DNA of 64,000 bases from Datisca glomerata (taxonomy: Eukaryota > Streptophyta > Magnoliopsida > Cucurbitales > Datiscaceae), in contig QANY01006158.1 of assembly GCA_003255025.1 (NCBI GenBank), positions 124,001-188,000 on the forward strand, in the 5' to 3' direction. Shown here one piece after another: positions 1-9,984 of this stretch. The notes under the pieces were generated by a model. It worked only from the letters and a program-made list of their open reading frames with translations. It searched no databases and had not been told where the DNA came from. The position numbers and the translations under genes were made by a program. Position 1 is the first letter of the stretch; each line of letters starts with the position of its first letter.

Positions 1-35
1 GAAGCACCCAAAATGACCAAAACAATCCAAACACT

Positions 36-390
36 TAACCGAAGCATAATTTACAAATATTCAAGAGGCATACCCCTGGCATATTTAAAAGATAGGTTGA
101 GCATGATAGGAAAGAGAAAGACCATTGGCTATATCAGCACAACTATCCAATCCCTAACTTGAACTTAACTTAGCCAACAAAAAATAAACTCTAGAAATTT
201 TCCCACAGCACACTAGGTAGGAGAAGCAGAAAAACAAAAGTCTAATATAGAACTTAACAGACATAAAACTCTTGTTTTAACCAAAAAAACAAGAAACTGC
301 TAAAACCAATTTCAGTGAACAAAAGCATCCCATTAACCATGTAATGGGGAAGTGAAAGGTACCAGCCCTCTAAAGAGGAGCCCGAGATCG
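36..390 (-). repeat. L1-X 3' UTR fragment embedded in satellite (copy 1 of 3)
   Basis: This matches the 3' UTR of the L1-X copy at 36316-37820, read on the minus strand, including the variant of the GGGGTATGCCCC motif and the TTCGGTTAA near the end, but it has no poly-A tail. Both edges pass directly into satellite. The same edges recur at 45692-46030 and 61811-62160, so the fragment spread with the satellite rather than by three insertions. It is non-coding. Confidence 0.85.
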
Positions 391-551
391 GTTCAATTAC
401 ATGCCATGCCCAAAAGATTCAAGTTTAGCGAAGTTCATCTAGTTTTGGCCTAAACACGTTCTTTTGGGCCTTTTTGACTCCGTATGGCACCAGAAGTGTC
501 TCACAGGACCACAACACTCGAAATTATTATCCCAAACGTGTATTGAGTGAA
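391..551 (-). repeat. Single ~168-bp satellite monomer, minus orientation
   Basis: About one monomer, from the CATGCCATGCCCAAAAGAT region to TATTGAGTG, where L1-G begins. It shares private variants (AAGTGTCTCACA, AAATTATTATCCC) with the monomer at 62161-62330, which also sits beside an L1-X tail. Confidence 0.85.
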
Positions 552-1002
552 GCCAATCTTACCCTAACCATGGATGAGCCTTTCACTAGTGGTCAACAAG
601 GTAATTTCCCTGAGTATAATGCTGTGGTCCAAGATCTTGAACTTTATCCTTTTACTCAAGGAATTAGTAGACAGATCCCTCCCCCTCTCCCTTTGGAGAA
701 CAATGGATAAAAGCTTTGCTACCCTCACCAATAAAAAATTTGGGAGAAAGTCTCCTTTAATGGATAAAAGCTTAGCTATTGTTCCAAGTTTCAATGATTT
801 GGAGCGTAGTTCTTTGGATAGCCCTATAGCCATGCTCCCACCCATAGAAGAGGCTCCCCATGATGAGGAGGAGATGAAGATGGGTACTAATGAAGACAAT
901 AAGCCCCTCACCTCTGTGGCTCCTAATTCTGTTGGCCAAGATTCTAAAAGCTCCAAGAAGAAGCTGAAGAAGAAATGGAAAGAAAGGTACCCCTCACCCT
1001 AG
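552..1002 (+). pseudogene. L1-G ORF1, C-terminal remnant
   Basis: This is the end of a LINE ORF1, placed just upstream of a recognisable ORF2. The reading frame changes near position 700: the first part reads in the frame of the ATG at 570 (starting MDEPFTSGQQ), the later part in the frame that stops at 1002. The C-terminus is acidic (EEAPHDEEE) then strongly basic (KKKLKKKWK), like the basic end of L1-A ORF1. The N-terminal DUF4283 and zinc-knuckle regions are missing, so the copy is 5'-truncated. The ORF1 product of plant L1 elements is an RNA-binding protein of the retrotransposition particle. It is not functional here. Confidence 0.7.
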
Positions 1003-1059
1003 TAAGGTGAAGGGGAAATTGGTTATAAAAGGTGGGGTAACCCACTGCCCAATAAATCT

Positions 1060-2739
1060 ATGATTAATCTTGCCACTTGGAATGTGAGAGGCTTCAATAG
1101 TACTCTCAAGCAAGTGGAGGTCAGGAAGTTGTGTAGAGACTTTCAATTGAATTTGAGCTCTTTGGTGGAAACTAAGGTGAAATTCCCTAAGTTTTCTTCA
1201 ATTTCTCAAAGTGTGTTCCCTAATTGGAAGACTCTAGCTAATTATTATTTTTCTCGAGGAGGGAGGTTTTGTGTTGCTTGGGATCAAGAAATGCTTGAGG
1301 TGGAGTCTATTTTTAGCTCAAATCAGGCTATTTTGTGTAAAATCACTTTGAGGCTCTCAGGAATGGTTTTCTTTGCCTCTTTCGTGTATGCTTCAAACTC
1401 TATCTCTGAGAGAATTGAGATTTGGAACAGCCTTGTTCAGCACCATGGAAAGTGTGCTCAATCCCCTTAGATTATCGCAAGTGACTTTAATGAATCTTTA
1501 CAACCTAATAAAAAGGTAGGAGGCAGGTTTGAATGGGACAATGGAATGAGGGAGTTTGGAGAGTGCTTATTCAGAATCGAAGTGGAGGACCACCCTTATA
1601 GTGGCTGCCAATTCACTTGGAGTCATCGCCATGATGATGGTACCTATATAATGAAAAAATTGGATAGAGCTTTAATCAACTCTTTGTGGTTAGACTTTTT
1701 CCCTTCTTCTACATGCACTTTTCATCCTTCAGGTGCTTCTGATCATAGCCCCATCATTATTAAGGGGGTGGAAGCAATGCTTGACCAAAGACTTGCTTCA
1801 GATTTCTTTGATTTTTGGATTGATAGAGAGGGTTTTTGGCCGATGGTCGAAAGAGCATGGGGAGTTGAGGTGCGGGGTTTAGCCATGTTTAAGCTGACTT
1901 CTAAGCTCAAATCAGTTAAGAAAGTTTTCAGGAGCTTTAATCAGGCCTCTTGCAATGATATTGCAGCTAAGGCTCAGCTAGCAAGGAGTAAATTGAGTGT
2001 TATCCAAGGTCCTCTTGCTTCTGACCCTTCTGAGATTAGCCAGCATATTGTCCAGGCTTTCACTGACCTCTTGGGCACTCCCAACATTGAAAGAGAGACT
2101 GGATTGGGGTACTGTTGACCCCATATTGCCTAAAAAGCTTCGTTTGCATTAGATTGAGCTTCTCAATCGGCCTATCACCAGAGAGGAGATAAAACAGCTG
2201 ATTTTTAGCTTTAATAGCTCTAAAGCTCCGGGTCCAGATGGTTTTTCAACTGGTTTCTTCAAAAGAGTGTGGCATATCATTGGAGAGAAGTTATTGAGGT
2301 TGTTTTGGAGTTCTTTTGCTCGCAATCTTTATTAAAGCAGGACAACACTACTAATGTTTCCCTTATCCCTAGGGCCCTTAAGCCCTCTAGGGTTAGTGAT
2401 TTTAGTCCTGTTTCTTGTTGTAATGTTATCTATAAATGATTACTAAGCTTTTGGCAGATAAGTTGAAGCTGGTTCTCCCAGATCTAATCAGCCCGAACCA
2501 AAATGCATTTGTTCCGGGGAGAAGAATTGCTGATAACATTTTCTTATCCCAAGATCTTGTTAGAAACTATCATATATAGGGTAATAGCCCAAGGTGTGCC
2601 CTAAAAATTGATTTGAAGAAGGCCTATGATTCTGTGAATTGGCATCTTATTGGCAGAATCCTTGATTGCTTGGGGTTCCCAGAAAATTTCACTAAGTGTG
2701 TTATGGAGTGTATTTCTACCTTGATTGCTTGGGGCCAAG
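1060..2739 (+). pseudogene. L1-G ORF2: endonuclease and 5' part of reverse transcriptase
   Basis: ORF2 starts with MINLATWNVRGFN, the usual start of a plant L1 endonuclease-exonuclease-phosphatase domain. The VETK glutamate, a degraded GDFNA-like motif (ASDFNES) after a stop at 1468-1470, and SDHSPI (about 1738-1755) are visible. From about 2150 the RT begins (SKAPGPDGFS), followed by SCCNVIYK, FVPGRRIADNI and LKKAYDSVNW motifs, scattered over several frames with many stops. About 50 nt are missing just before the GAKGI motif. The gene is cut at 2740-2753 by L1-A copy E and resumes at 4316. It once encoded the nicking endonuclease and reverse transcriptase for target-primed reverse transcription. 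Confidence 0.85.
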
Positions 2740-2753
2740 GGGATCAAACAAGG
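2740..2753 (+). repeat. Left target-site duplication of L1-A copy E
   Basis: GGGATCAAACAAGG here and GGGAACAGACAAGG at 4316-4329 flank copy E, with 12 of 14 bases identical. Both read as the RT motif around GIRQGD of the interrupted L1-G, confirming that they were one site. Confidence 0.8.
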
Positions 2754-2862
2754 TAAGTTGTTGCTCTAAAATATTTTAGTGAGAGAAGCTCTCCCCTCTC
2801 TCTAGAATTCTGGTTTTAGTTTTTGCCTCTCCCTCCCTTAGGGGAGGCCCGACCTTTAACAA

Positions 2863-4137
2863 TGGTTAATGATGAGTACCTTAAGCACGTTGCAGATGTT
2901 GGTAAGAAAGTTTTAGGTGGTGTTAAGAAAGATTCAGCTAGTGGTGAAGCTAAGCTTGGAGTGTCTTTCAATGGCCATGCTGTTGTACATAAATGCATTT
3001 CTAAAATGCTTGCTGATAGACTTAAGAGAGTGTTCCCTGATCTTATTAGTATTAACCAGACTACTTTTGTGCCAGGGAGGAGAATTGCTGACAACATCCT
3101 TTTATCTCAAGAGCTGGTTAGAGGTTACCATAGGCCTTCTAATAGTCCCAGATGTGCTTTTAAGGTTGATATAAAAAGGCTTATGATAGCTTGAATTGGG
3201 AGAGTATCGGGAGAATCTTTGACTGCTTGGGGTTTGTTGATCATTTCTCTAACTGTGTGATGGAGTGTATCTCCTCTCCTTCTTTCTCTATTGTGGTCAA
3301 TGGTGAGTTGACTGGCTACTTCTCAGGTGCTAAAGGGCTTAGACAGGGTGATCTTATCTCTCCCTATCTGTGTGTGTTGGTTATAGAGGTTCTATCTGGT
3401 ATTCTCAAGCATGCCTCTCATAAAACTGACTTTGGCTATCACTGGTGGTGTAAGGAGCTTGGTATTGTTAACTTGTGCTTTGCTGATGATCTCCTTATCT
3501 TCTGTAAGGGTGATATATTACTTCTTTTCAACTTATTATGGAGAGCTTAAGCTTGTTGAGGCTATGTCTGGTCTTCAACCTAATCTACAAAAAAGTCAGA
3601 TGGGCTCCTCTTATTTGGTTTAAGAAGCATATTCCCAGATATAGCTTTATTACTTGGCTTACTGTTCTTAATAGGCTTGCAACCGCGGATAGATTGGCTG
3701 CTTGGACCTCCTCTCCTGGGTCTTCCAATGTTAGTAGTTGTGTACTTTGCTTTCATCCTTCAAAATCTTCTGAACGCGTGTTTGTTTCTTGCCCTTATTC
3801 TAGCTTTATTTGGCAGAATTTGGTTGGTTTATGTGGCTTGGTGTCTTCTCCTAGGAACTGGAATCAACTTATCTCCTAGCTCCTTGTGAAAGTTAAGAAA
3901 GGCTACTACTTGGGCCTTATGTTGAAGCTTATGTTCAGCTCGTTTGTCTACCATATCTAGAGAGAGAGAAATAATCGAGTCTTTCAGGGTAAAATGAGGG
4001 ACAAGAAAGTGGTCTTGGCTTGCATTACAAATGCCATTAGAGGTAGATTTTTGAGTCTTAAAGGCTTTTCTGTGACTGAAGATAACAAAACCATTCAGCT
4101 CGCCTGGGGATTGAATGCTTCTATTTTTAACAATTAA
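2863..4137 (+). pseudogene. ORF1-ORF2 fusion remnant of L1-A copy E
   Basis: Starts MVNDEYLKHVADVG, the ORF1 N-terminus shared with copies A and B. At about 2988 ORF1 (LGVSFNGHAV) joins in frame to ORF2 RT (YKCISKMLADRLKR). A one-base loss near 3175 shifts the frame within the VDIKKAYD motif. The next segment holds LRQGD-type and FADDLLIF motifs, the latter with the catalytic aspartates. At about 3595 a second deletion joins the RT (NLQKSQ) to the zf-RVT domain (VRWAPLIWFKKH). Cysteines of the zinc-binding domain (CVLCF) follow. The endonuclease and most of ORF1 are missing. It cannot make an active protein. Confidence 0.85.
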
Positions 4138-4262
4138 GCTTGGTTCTTCTGTCTTTTTAGGCTGTTATCTCTTGTAATCTTCTGTTAGTGTTGTGTGTTG
4201 GTTGGTTCCTTTTTTGTTTCTTTTGCCTGGGGTATGCTCCTTGTATTTTTTTATGTTTCTTC

Positions 4263-4293
4263 TTCGGTTTATACAAAATTTTAATTTACCGAA
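4263..4293 (+). promoter_or_regulatory. Predicted 3' RNA hairpin of L1-A, next to the poly-A tail
   Basis: TTCGGT (4263-4268) can pair with ACCGAA (4288-4293) across a 19-nt AT-rich loop, immediately before the A-tail. The same arms occur in the L1-X copy at 37782-37810, and a covarying version occurs in L1-H at 38971-38998. In some LINEs a 3' stem-loop is recognised by the reverse transcriptase. That role here is inference. Confidence 0.55.
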
Positions 4294-4315
4294 AAAAAAG
4301 AAAAAAAGAAAAAAA

Positions 4316-4597
4316 GGGAACAGACAAGGAGACGCTATTTCTCCTTATTTATTTGTTTTAGTAATGGAGGCTCTCTCTGGCATCCTTCATTTTGCTGCCT
4401 AAGACCCTACTTTGAGTTCCATTGGAGGTGCAAAGAGCTCAATATAGTTAATCTTTGTTTTGCGGATGATCTCTTCATTTTTTTGCAAAGGAAACGTGAA
4501 ACCAGTCCAAATTATTAAGGAGGGTCTCCTTCTCTTTGAAGCCTTATCTAGGCTTCACCCTAATCTTCTTAAGAGCCAGATCTTCTTCTTAGGGGTG
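4316..4597 (+). pseudogene. L1-G ORF2, continuation of reverse transcriptase
   Basis: Begins with the right TSD copy (4316-4329) and continues the RT interrupted at 2739: RQGDAISPYLFVLVMEALSG, then FADDL in a shifted frame (about 4458), then a region like SGLQPNLQKSQ. A stop follows HFAA at 4400. It breaks off at about 4597, where the gypsy-2 LTR starts, so L1-G was hit at least twice. Confidence 0.8.
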
Positions 4598-5408
4598 ACA
4601 AATGCTATCCAACAACATATTTTTGAGATTATATGTTGAGGATAAACCTACAAACCAAGTTCAAAGGATTCAACATCTTACAGATGAGTATGATCATGAA
4701 GGCAAGGAGCGAGTTCAAGAGGTTTCTAGTCCAATTAGCATGCCTCAAGGACCAATATCAAGGTCGCAGTCTAAGAAGCTTCAACAAGCTTTAATCCACC
4801 ATTTGCAAGGCTTAGTCAATTCAACTAGTGAAGGTCTACAAGGACATCAAAGCTTTGGGATAAGTGCACCACGAGTCCAGTACAACTTGGTTCAAGTCCA
4901 AGCTATTAATGGGTTGGATTTAGTATGTAATGGGTCATTTTTGTGTTACCTTTTGAGCTAAATGAAATTTGACTTTATTTAGAGTCCATTCAGCTTGATA
5001 TTTTTTAAAATATAATTAGGTTAGTTTCCTATTCTTGAGTTTTAGGATTTTAGGAAACTTTTGTAAATGCTATAAATATGCCTTGCTAGAATATTTTAAG
5101 GGGCCCAGAATTTTAATTTAAGAAAAACCAAAAGGTTATTTTGATTTTATCTTTGTGTTCTTGAGTAGAATACATGCTTTAAGAAACATTCAAGTAGATT
5201 GATCACTTTCTTGTGGAGTGTTTCGAAACTGGAATTTAGAAACAAGTTTTCTTTATTTTAGTTCTTGATCATCTATCTAAGAAATCTATTTTTCTAGCCT
5301 TTTCTTAGGGGTTGTTGCCAAATTGGTTGTTGGGGTTTTCACGTTAATGCTTCATGGGTTCCTATACATAAAGGGGTTCTCAAGCTTATTCTTGGTGGTT
5401 CCGTATCA
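4598..5408 (+). mobile_element. gypsy-2 long terminal repeat
   Basis: The right edge is defined by ...CCGTATCA followed by a primer-binding site at 5411. The left edge is uncertain (TG at 4596 or 4603). A reading frame at 4602-4961 contains GPISRSQSKKLQQAL, the GPITRARAKK-like tail found at the C-terminus of many plant gypsy Pol proteins. As in gypsy-1, Pol therefore ran into the LTR. No second LTR of this family lies in the window. The LTR separates L1-G from its lost downstream part. Confidence 0.75.
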
Positions 5409-5410
5409 TT

Positions 5411-5422
5411 TGGCATCAGAGC
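5411..5422 (+). promoter_or_regulatory. gypsy-2 primer-binding site
   Basis: TGGCATCAGAGC, one base from TGGTATCAGAGC, the complement of the 3' end of plant initiator tRNA-Met. It lies two bases after the LTR end. Confidence 0.8.
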
Positions 5423-5794
5423 TTTGGCTCTAGATCAGGTTTTATCTCTTTAAAATTTCATTTCTTTAATTCTGATTTCTTGTGTTTTTCTTGTTCTTTT
5501 GAATTCAATTTTGGGTTTATAGTAGTAGTTCAAAAAAAAGAGAAAAAAATTCGTGCAAAAAAAATAGCATGTATCAAAAAAGAAAAAGGAGAAGAAGGGA
5601 TAATTTCGTTCGAATAAAAAAGAAGGGAACGAAAATAATTACTTTCCTTATTCTAGGAAGATATTTGTTTCTAAAATAGTTACTTTTTAAGTTCTTTACT
5701 TTCCTAACTTCAATACTTTCCTAAACTTAGATATTTTCCTAAATTCTTTACTTTCCTGATTTCATTACTTTTCTAAAAGTCATTTTAGGTGCTC
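5423..5794 (+). other. gypsy-2 leader, truncated
   Basis: AT-rich non-coding sequence with poly-A runs (5535-5625) and repeats of TACTTTCCTAA-like words (5640-5775). No gag start is visible. It ends where satellite begins, so the rest of the element was lost. Confidence 0.55.
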
Positions 5795-6396
5795 TTTCTG
5801 CCATACGGAGTCAAAAATATCCAAGGGGACGTGTTTAGGCCCAAACAAGATGAACTTGGCTCAAGTGGGATCTTTAGGGCATCAAATGTTCTCGAACAGA
5901 CTTTTGACACCAGTACACGTTTGGCATAAGAATTTGCAGTATTGTGGTCAATTTAGGTGGCTCTAGTGCCATCAAAGTCAAAACGATCCAATGGGACATG
6001 TTTAGGCCCAAACTAGATGAACTTGGCTAAACTTCAATCTTTTGGGCATGACATGTGCTCAAACTAACTTTTGACACCCAATATACATTTTGGATAAGAA
6101 TTTGGGGTGGTGTGGTCATTTTAGATGCTTCAAGTGCCATACAGAGTCGAAAGACCCATGGGGGCTTGTTTTGGCCCAAACTAGATGAGCTTGGTTAAAC
6201 TTGAATCTTTTGGGCATGATATGTACTCAAACTGACTTTTGACACCCACTACAATTTTTGGATAAGAATTAGGAGTGTTGTGGTCATTCTAGGTGCTTCT
6301 TCTGCCATACGGAGTCAAAAAGACCCAAGAGGGTGTGTTTATGCCCAAACTAAATGAACTTGGCAAAATTTGGATCTTTTGGGTATGGCATGTACT
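5795..6396 (+). repeat. ~168-bp satellite, plus orientation (about 3.6 monomers)
   Basis: Repeats of the unit with CCATACGGAGTCAAAAAG, GGGGACGTGTTTAGG, GATGAACTTGGCTAAACTTG, CTTTTGACACCCAATACA and GTGTTGTGGTC. The monomers are diverged from one another. The array is cut by an L1-H fragment on the right. Confidence 0.9.
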
Positions 6397-7714
6397 CTAT
6401 CTCTAGTGGCAAGTTGACCATAGCCATAAGGACAATCTTGATAAGTTAGAGTCTTCCTTCGTAAGACAAATACTTTGATTCCCAAGACCTGATTCTCATA
6501 GTGGGGCAGGTTGTCTGTCCTTGATGAAGCTGACGTGGAGGAGTCATATCCATGCTTAGTTGGAAGTACAAGGGTACCTAAACAATGCTCCAAGGATGTC
6601 TTGGGAAAAGGCAATGTCAAATCACCTTTATCTTCAGGTACAGCCACAATTAAGACTGATTGTCCTTGCTCCGGGTTTTGGGGCGGGCTGTCTGTCCTTG
6701 CAAGCAAAGTTTTAGCTTTGTTTTCGCCCAATGTATGCAAGAGTACTCCTTTCTACTTTTTCTTTCGTCCTTTCACTTTTTGATCAGAATGCATGTCATT
6801 GTCTGTACTCCTTGCACAACTAGGGTTAGCTCGAATTGGTGAGGTTGCAGGAGTTGATTGGCTCTCAAGTACAGCCTCATTGACCAATGGACAAAAGATT
6901 TCACCCATGTTCATCTCTCTCCTTCGTGCTCCTCCTTTGGCCAGAGAACCCTTGGTGATTTGCCTGAGTTTTTCAGATAAGGGAAAGCTTGTTTGCTTCT
7001 GAACATGCTCTTTGTCCTTAGAAGCACCTGTAAAAGCTTCATTTACAAAACATGGGGCTCCACCAAAGAATGAAGGGACCCTTAAAGCACTAGAATCCAG
7101 TGATAACAAGTCATTGTGTACCTGAGAAGAAGGGACCAAAGAAATGTTCCCACAAGACATTGAAAGCTCATCCAAACCTTTGACTTGCTCCTCATTAGAG
7201 CTAGACGCAGCCTCATCATTGCCATTAATGGCCATTTGGACCTTTCCTCCCATATTTGGTGAGTTAAGGTTGTAGCTAAAGGTTCCAAAACAAGTAGCAT
7301 GCTCCTTGTCATCTCCATTAATACGAGCATCAAGTGCTTCTGCCGCATTTAGTGCACGAACACACACTTTCTTTTCACCAACTTCTTTGTTCTCCATAGC
7401 TAAAATCTTGTCCAAACTTGAAGATTCCTCTAAGGAAGAGCTAGAAGCAACTCTGACTTCTGGGTTTTCCAGCATCGAACTCCCATCTCCTTTAAACTTT
7501 AAAACAGCTTCATGAGACTTAAAGCTCATCTTACCTGAACTTTTCTTACTGATCTTTGAACTTTGCTGAGTCTTGGTTTCAAAGTAAGCATCATTCACCA
7601 TTTTAGAAACTAAGCTCAGCTCCTCCCAGAGGAGGAGAAACAGAAAACCCTCACCTGGTTTTTAGAGAGAAAGGAGAGCTTCTCTCTCTAGCAGTATCAT
7701 TGCCATACTCAGAT
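6397..7714 (-). mobile_element. L1-H-like LINE, 5' part with large deletion
   Basis: Read on the minus strand: a 5' UTR (7602-7700, with CTCTCTCTAG motifs), ORF1 (from 7601), then a short ORF2 RT piece (6397-6520) nearly identical to 40340-40440 of the L1-H copy. The ORF1-ORF2 boundary, the endonuclease and most of the RT are missing. At 6410 two ORF2 segments are joined (the LATRDR region against the LMAMVNF region), giving a second deletion. No poly-A tail remains. Confidence 0.7.
6525..7601 (-). pseudogene. LINE ORF1 of the L1-H-like copy
   Basis: Starts MVNDAYFETKTQQSS, resembling the MVNDEY start of L1-A ORF1. An open frame of 282 codons (7601-6753) is rich in Ser, Glu and Lys and ends in a basic stretch (KVKGRKKK). 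Similar low-complexity sequence continues in another frame to about 6525 (GENKAKTLLARTDS). I cannot see a DUF4283 core or zinc knuckle, so the central and C-terminal parts were probably deleted. Assignment rests on the start motif, the upstream UTR and the downstream ORF2 fragment. Confidence 0.6.
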
Positions 7715-8024
7715 TGATTAATTGCTTTCATTAAACTGAATTTAGAGAACTTGTTCTAGAGGGGAAGAGATTCATCTCTAAACTTTCTCTTTCCCTTGGA
7801 CAAAGAAGGAGCTGCTGAGTTGGCACTTGCAAGGAGCTACTGAGCTGGCACCTTGGTTAGCTGCTGAACTGACACCTTGATTAGATGCTCTTTCAATCAG
7901 ATTAAAATAAATATTTATGGAGAGAGAATAATCTCCACCTTGTCCTATCACATTTGGAATCTAATTATTTCTCTCAGAGGAGAGAGAAATAGTAGGATCC
8001 AGATTTGAACCGAGAACCTCTCCT

Positions 8025-8291
8025 TCACTTTGTTTTGGAGAAAGAAATAGTAGGCTTCAAAAAAGGAGTTGTCCCTTCCAGAAAATGAGAGTTCATCTTC
8101 AACCTCAATAAATTTGCGCAAGCTTGAAAACTCTGAGCACCACCCCTTGAACCTCCATAAGAGCCTCTCATCTTAGATAAACTAGCTCTCAACGGATCTG
8201 AAAGAGAGAGAGTAGAATTAAAATCCAAAACTTGGTTACCTTGCACAAGAGGCTTCTCTATAGGAATAGAGATAGCCTTGTATGTCTCCAT
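8025..8291 (-). pseudogene. L1-X ORF1 N-terminal fragment
   Basis: An 88-codon frame containing LSLSDPLRASLSKMRGSYGG followed by SRGGAQ, similar to LTLSDQLRSS...MRGGARGGAQ in ORF1 of L1-A copy B (about 27080-26990). This identifies L1-X as an L1 relative. The frame has no DUF4283 domain and no downstream ORF2. Confidence 0.65.
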
Positions 8292-8297
8292 GGAGCC

Positions 8298-8347
8298 TTG
8301 TTGGTTGGTCTCCTTTTTTTACCAAAAAAAAGGAGACCAACCAACAA
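8298..8347. repeat. Perfect 23-bp inverted repeat with 4-nt loop
   Basis: Arms 8298-8320 (TTGTTGGTTGGTCTCC plus T7) and 8325-8347 are exact reverse complements, with loop ACCA. The single-arm sequence occurs once at the equivalent place in the L1-X copy at about 36743, so one arm was duplicated in inverted orientation here. It could form a strong hairpin. Confidence 0.9.
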
Positions 8348-8740
8348 TGGGATAGACTCCCTAATTAAAACTAGACTTCTCCTTAAGATAAACTAAGGTC
8401 TTGGACTGACGAGGACATTGAATACACCCCCACGAGTGATTTCACCACCCACCTTAGCTGAGAGAGAAAGAGGACCACCTTCTATGGAGATACGCTCTTG
8501 AACTTCAAAACTAAAAGCTGGCTCAGAGATTTGAGAAGCTTTCTTCCCTCCATGATCAACCAGAGCTTTCTTAAGAGAAGAAATGGCCTTAGGCTGTAAG
8601 TCACCTTCCTTGGCTAATAGAGACCAACCAACAATGGATTTTCCTCCCTCACTAGGAGGGTGGAAACACGAGATCAGAAATCAGAAAACCTAGAGAGAAG
8701 GGAGAACTTATATCTCTAGAAGTTGGAGAATAAATCTCCT

Positions 8741-8937
8741 TATGGCACTAGAAGCATGACTTTTGACACCCAATACACGTTTAAGATAATAATTTGGAGT
8801 ATTGCGGTCGTTTGAGGCACTTCTTGTGCCACACAGAGTCAAAAAGACCCAAGTGGACGTGTTTAGGGCCAAACTAGATGAACTTGGCTAAACTTGGATG
8901 CTTCTTGTGCCATACAGAGTCAAAAAGACCCAAGGGG
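8741..8937 (+). repeat. ~168-bp satellite, plus orientation (about 1.2 monomers)
   Basis: Satellite between L1-X and gypsy-1, ending AAGGGG just before the gypsy-1 TSD. Part of one monomer is missing at about 8757, where AGAAGCATG runs into ACTTTTGACACC. Confidence 0.85.
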
Positions 8938-8942
8938 ATGTG
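8938..8942 (+). repeat. Left 5-bp target-site duplication of gypsy-1
   Basis: ATGTG here pairs with ACGTG at 14770-14774. Joining the flanks restores the satellite motif GGGGACGTGTTTAGG. The C-to-T difference is at a CpG. Confidence 0.85.
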
Positions 8943-9970
8943 TGATGCAAATCTAGGAGCTGAAAATGGACGTGGGGCTGAGCATACACGCGGGAATGTA
9001 ACGGAACTTGCACAAGATCCTTTATCACTCCCTGGTGGTCCAATTACAAGACTTAGAGCCCACAATTTCAAGAAAGCACTTATTGGGCTGATTCAAGAGA
9101 ATTGGAATGATTCTGGAAAAGTAAAACCCAATGTGGGTCCAAATGAAAATCAAGGCTTTATCCATGTCATCAAGGCTATTAAAGAGTCTAATTAGCATAC
9201 AAAAGCAATTGAAAAGGATATTGAACCTACAAAAACTTGTTCATTAAGATAAGGCCATGAAAGGGCATGAATTGGACTATTTTCAAGGCTATGAAATAGG
9301 GGGATGAATCCAGTTTGGATTGGTTATGCTTAAATACATTTTTCATAGTCAATTAGCATACAAAAGCAATTGAAAAGGATAATGAACCTACAAAAACGTG
9401 TTAATCAAGATAAGGCCATGAAAGGGCATGAATTAGACTATTTTCAAGGCTATTAAATAGGGGGATGAATCTAGCATGGATTGGTTATGCTTAAATACAT
9501 TGTTCACAGTCAATTAGTGATATTTACTGATTATTAGTAGTAAAAAAATGTCTTAAAACGTGGGAACTTATTTACTTTAATGTTGGTGTTGTTTCAAAGC
9601 TAAAATTAATGCTTTTCCTATTCTTGGAGAGTTGTTCCAAGTATAAAACATGGTACCCACGAAATTCGTAATCATGTTATGAATATTGAAAACAAGTTTA
9701 TGTTATTGTGAGGTGTGCCCTCTTTGTTCTTGAAAGAACTCTTGAACTTATCAAGTTAGTCTTGTGGCGTTCAAACAACCAAACTTATCACCTTGATTCT
9801 TGAGTGATCCTTAGGTTTCTTGGTGTGGCGTTTCTATGCTTCGTAGTCTTAGTTCTTATCTTACTAGATAACGGGTTAAGTCTCAACAATTTTGTTTTTC
9901 ACGTTCTTGAGGTTCTTGAACCATCATTGTTATCGGGTTTCATCATAAATCGTCGGTGGGGTTCGTATCA
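8943..9970 (+). repeat. gypsy-1 5' LTR
   Basis: Starts TGATGCAAATC and ends TTCGTATCA. It contains a tandem duplication with a 161-bp offset: 9192-9352 and 9353 onward, each starting TTAGCATACAAAAGC. Both LTRs share it. The first ~310 bp also code for the Pol C-terminus when read in the 3' LTR. I could not pick a TATA box with confidence. Confidence 0.92.
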
Positions 9971-9972
9971 TT

Positions 9973-9984
9973 TGATATCAGAGC
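9973..9984 (+). promoter_or_regulatory. gypsy-1 primer-binding site
   Basis: TGATATCAGAGC, one mismatch from the complement of the initiator tRNA-Met 3' end (TGGTATCAGAGC), starting two bases after the 5' LTR. Confidence 0.82.

Larger units (their letters stand above)
2754..4315 (+). mobile_element. L1-A copy E, internally deleted LINE inserted in L1-G
   Basis: The element has the L1-A 5' UTR (TTTAGTGAGAGAAGCTCTCCCC), the ORF1 start at 2863, two large internal deletions, the ORF2 C-terminus, the 3' UTR and an A-rich tail (4294-4315). It is 1.56 kb against about 5.9 kb for copy A. A 14-bp TSD and the poly-A tail show insertion by target-primed reverse transcription. Because both ends are present, the deletions may have arisen before insertion, with enzymes supplied by a full-length relative. 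Confidence 0.85.
7765..8740 (-). mobile_element. L1-X copy, 5' part
   Basis: Reverse-complement match to 36316-37350: 5' UTR (CTCTCTCTAGG..., CCTCCTAGTGAGGGAGG), the TTGTTGGTTGGTCTC segment and the Ser/Thr-rich ORF1 region. It lacks the 3' UTR and tail present at 36316-37820, and stops at about 7765 next to the L1-H 5' UTR. An inverted repeat interrupts it at 8298-8347. Confidence 0.75.

Noticed and set aside
8741..8942. Possible solo-LTR edge at the right of L1-X
   Set aside because: The sequence is satellite with a short internal loss. No TG...CA termini or TSD.
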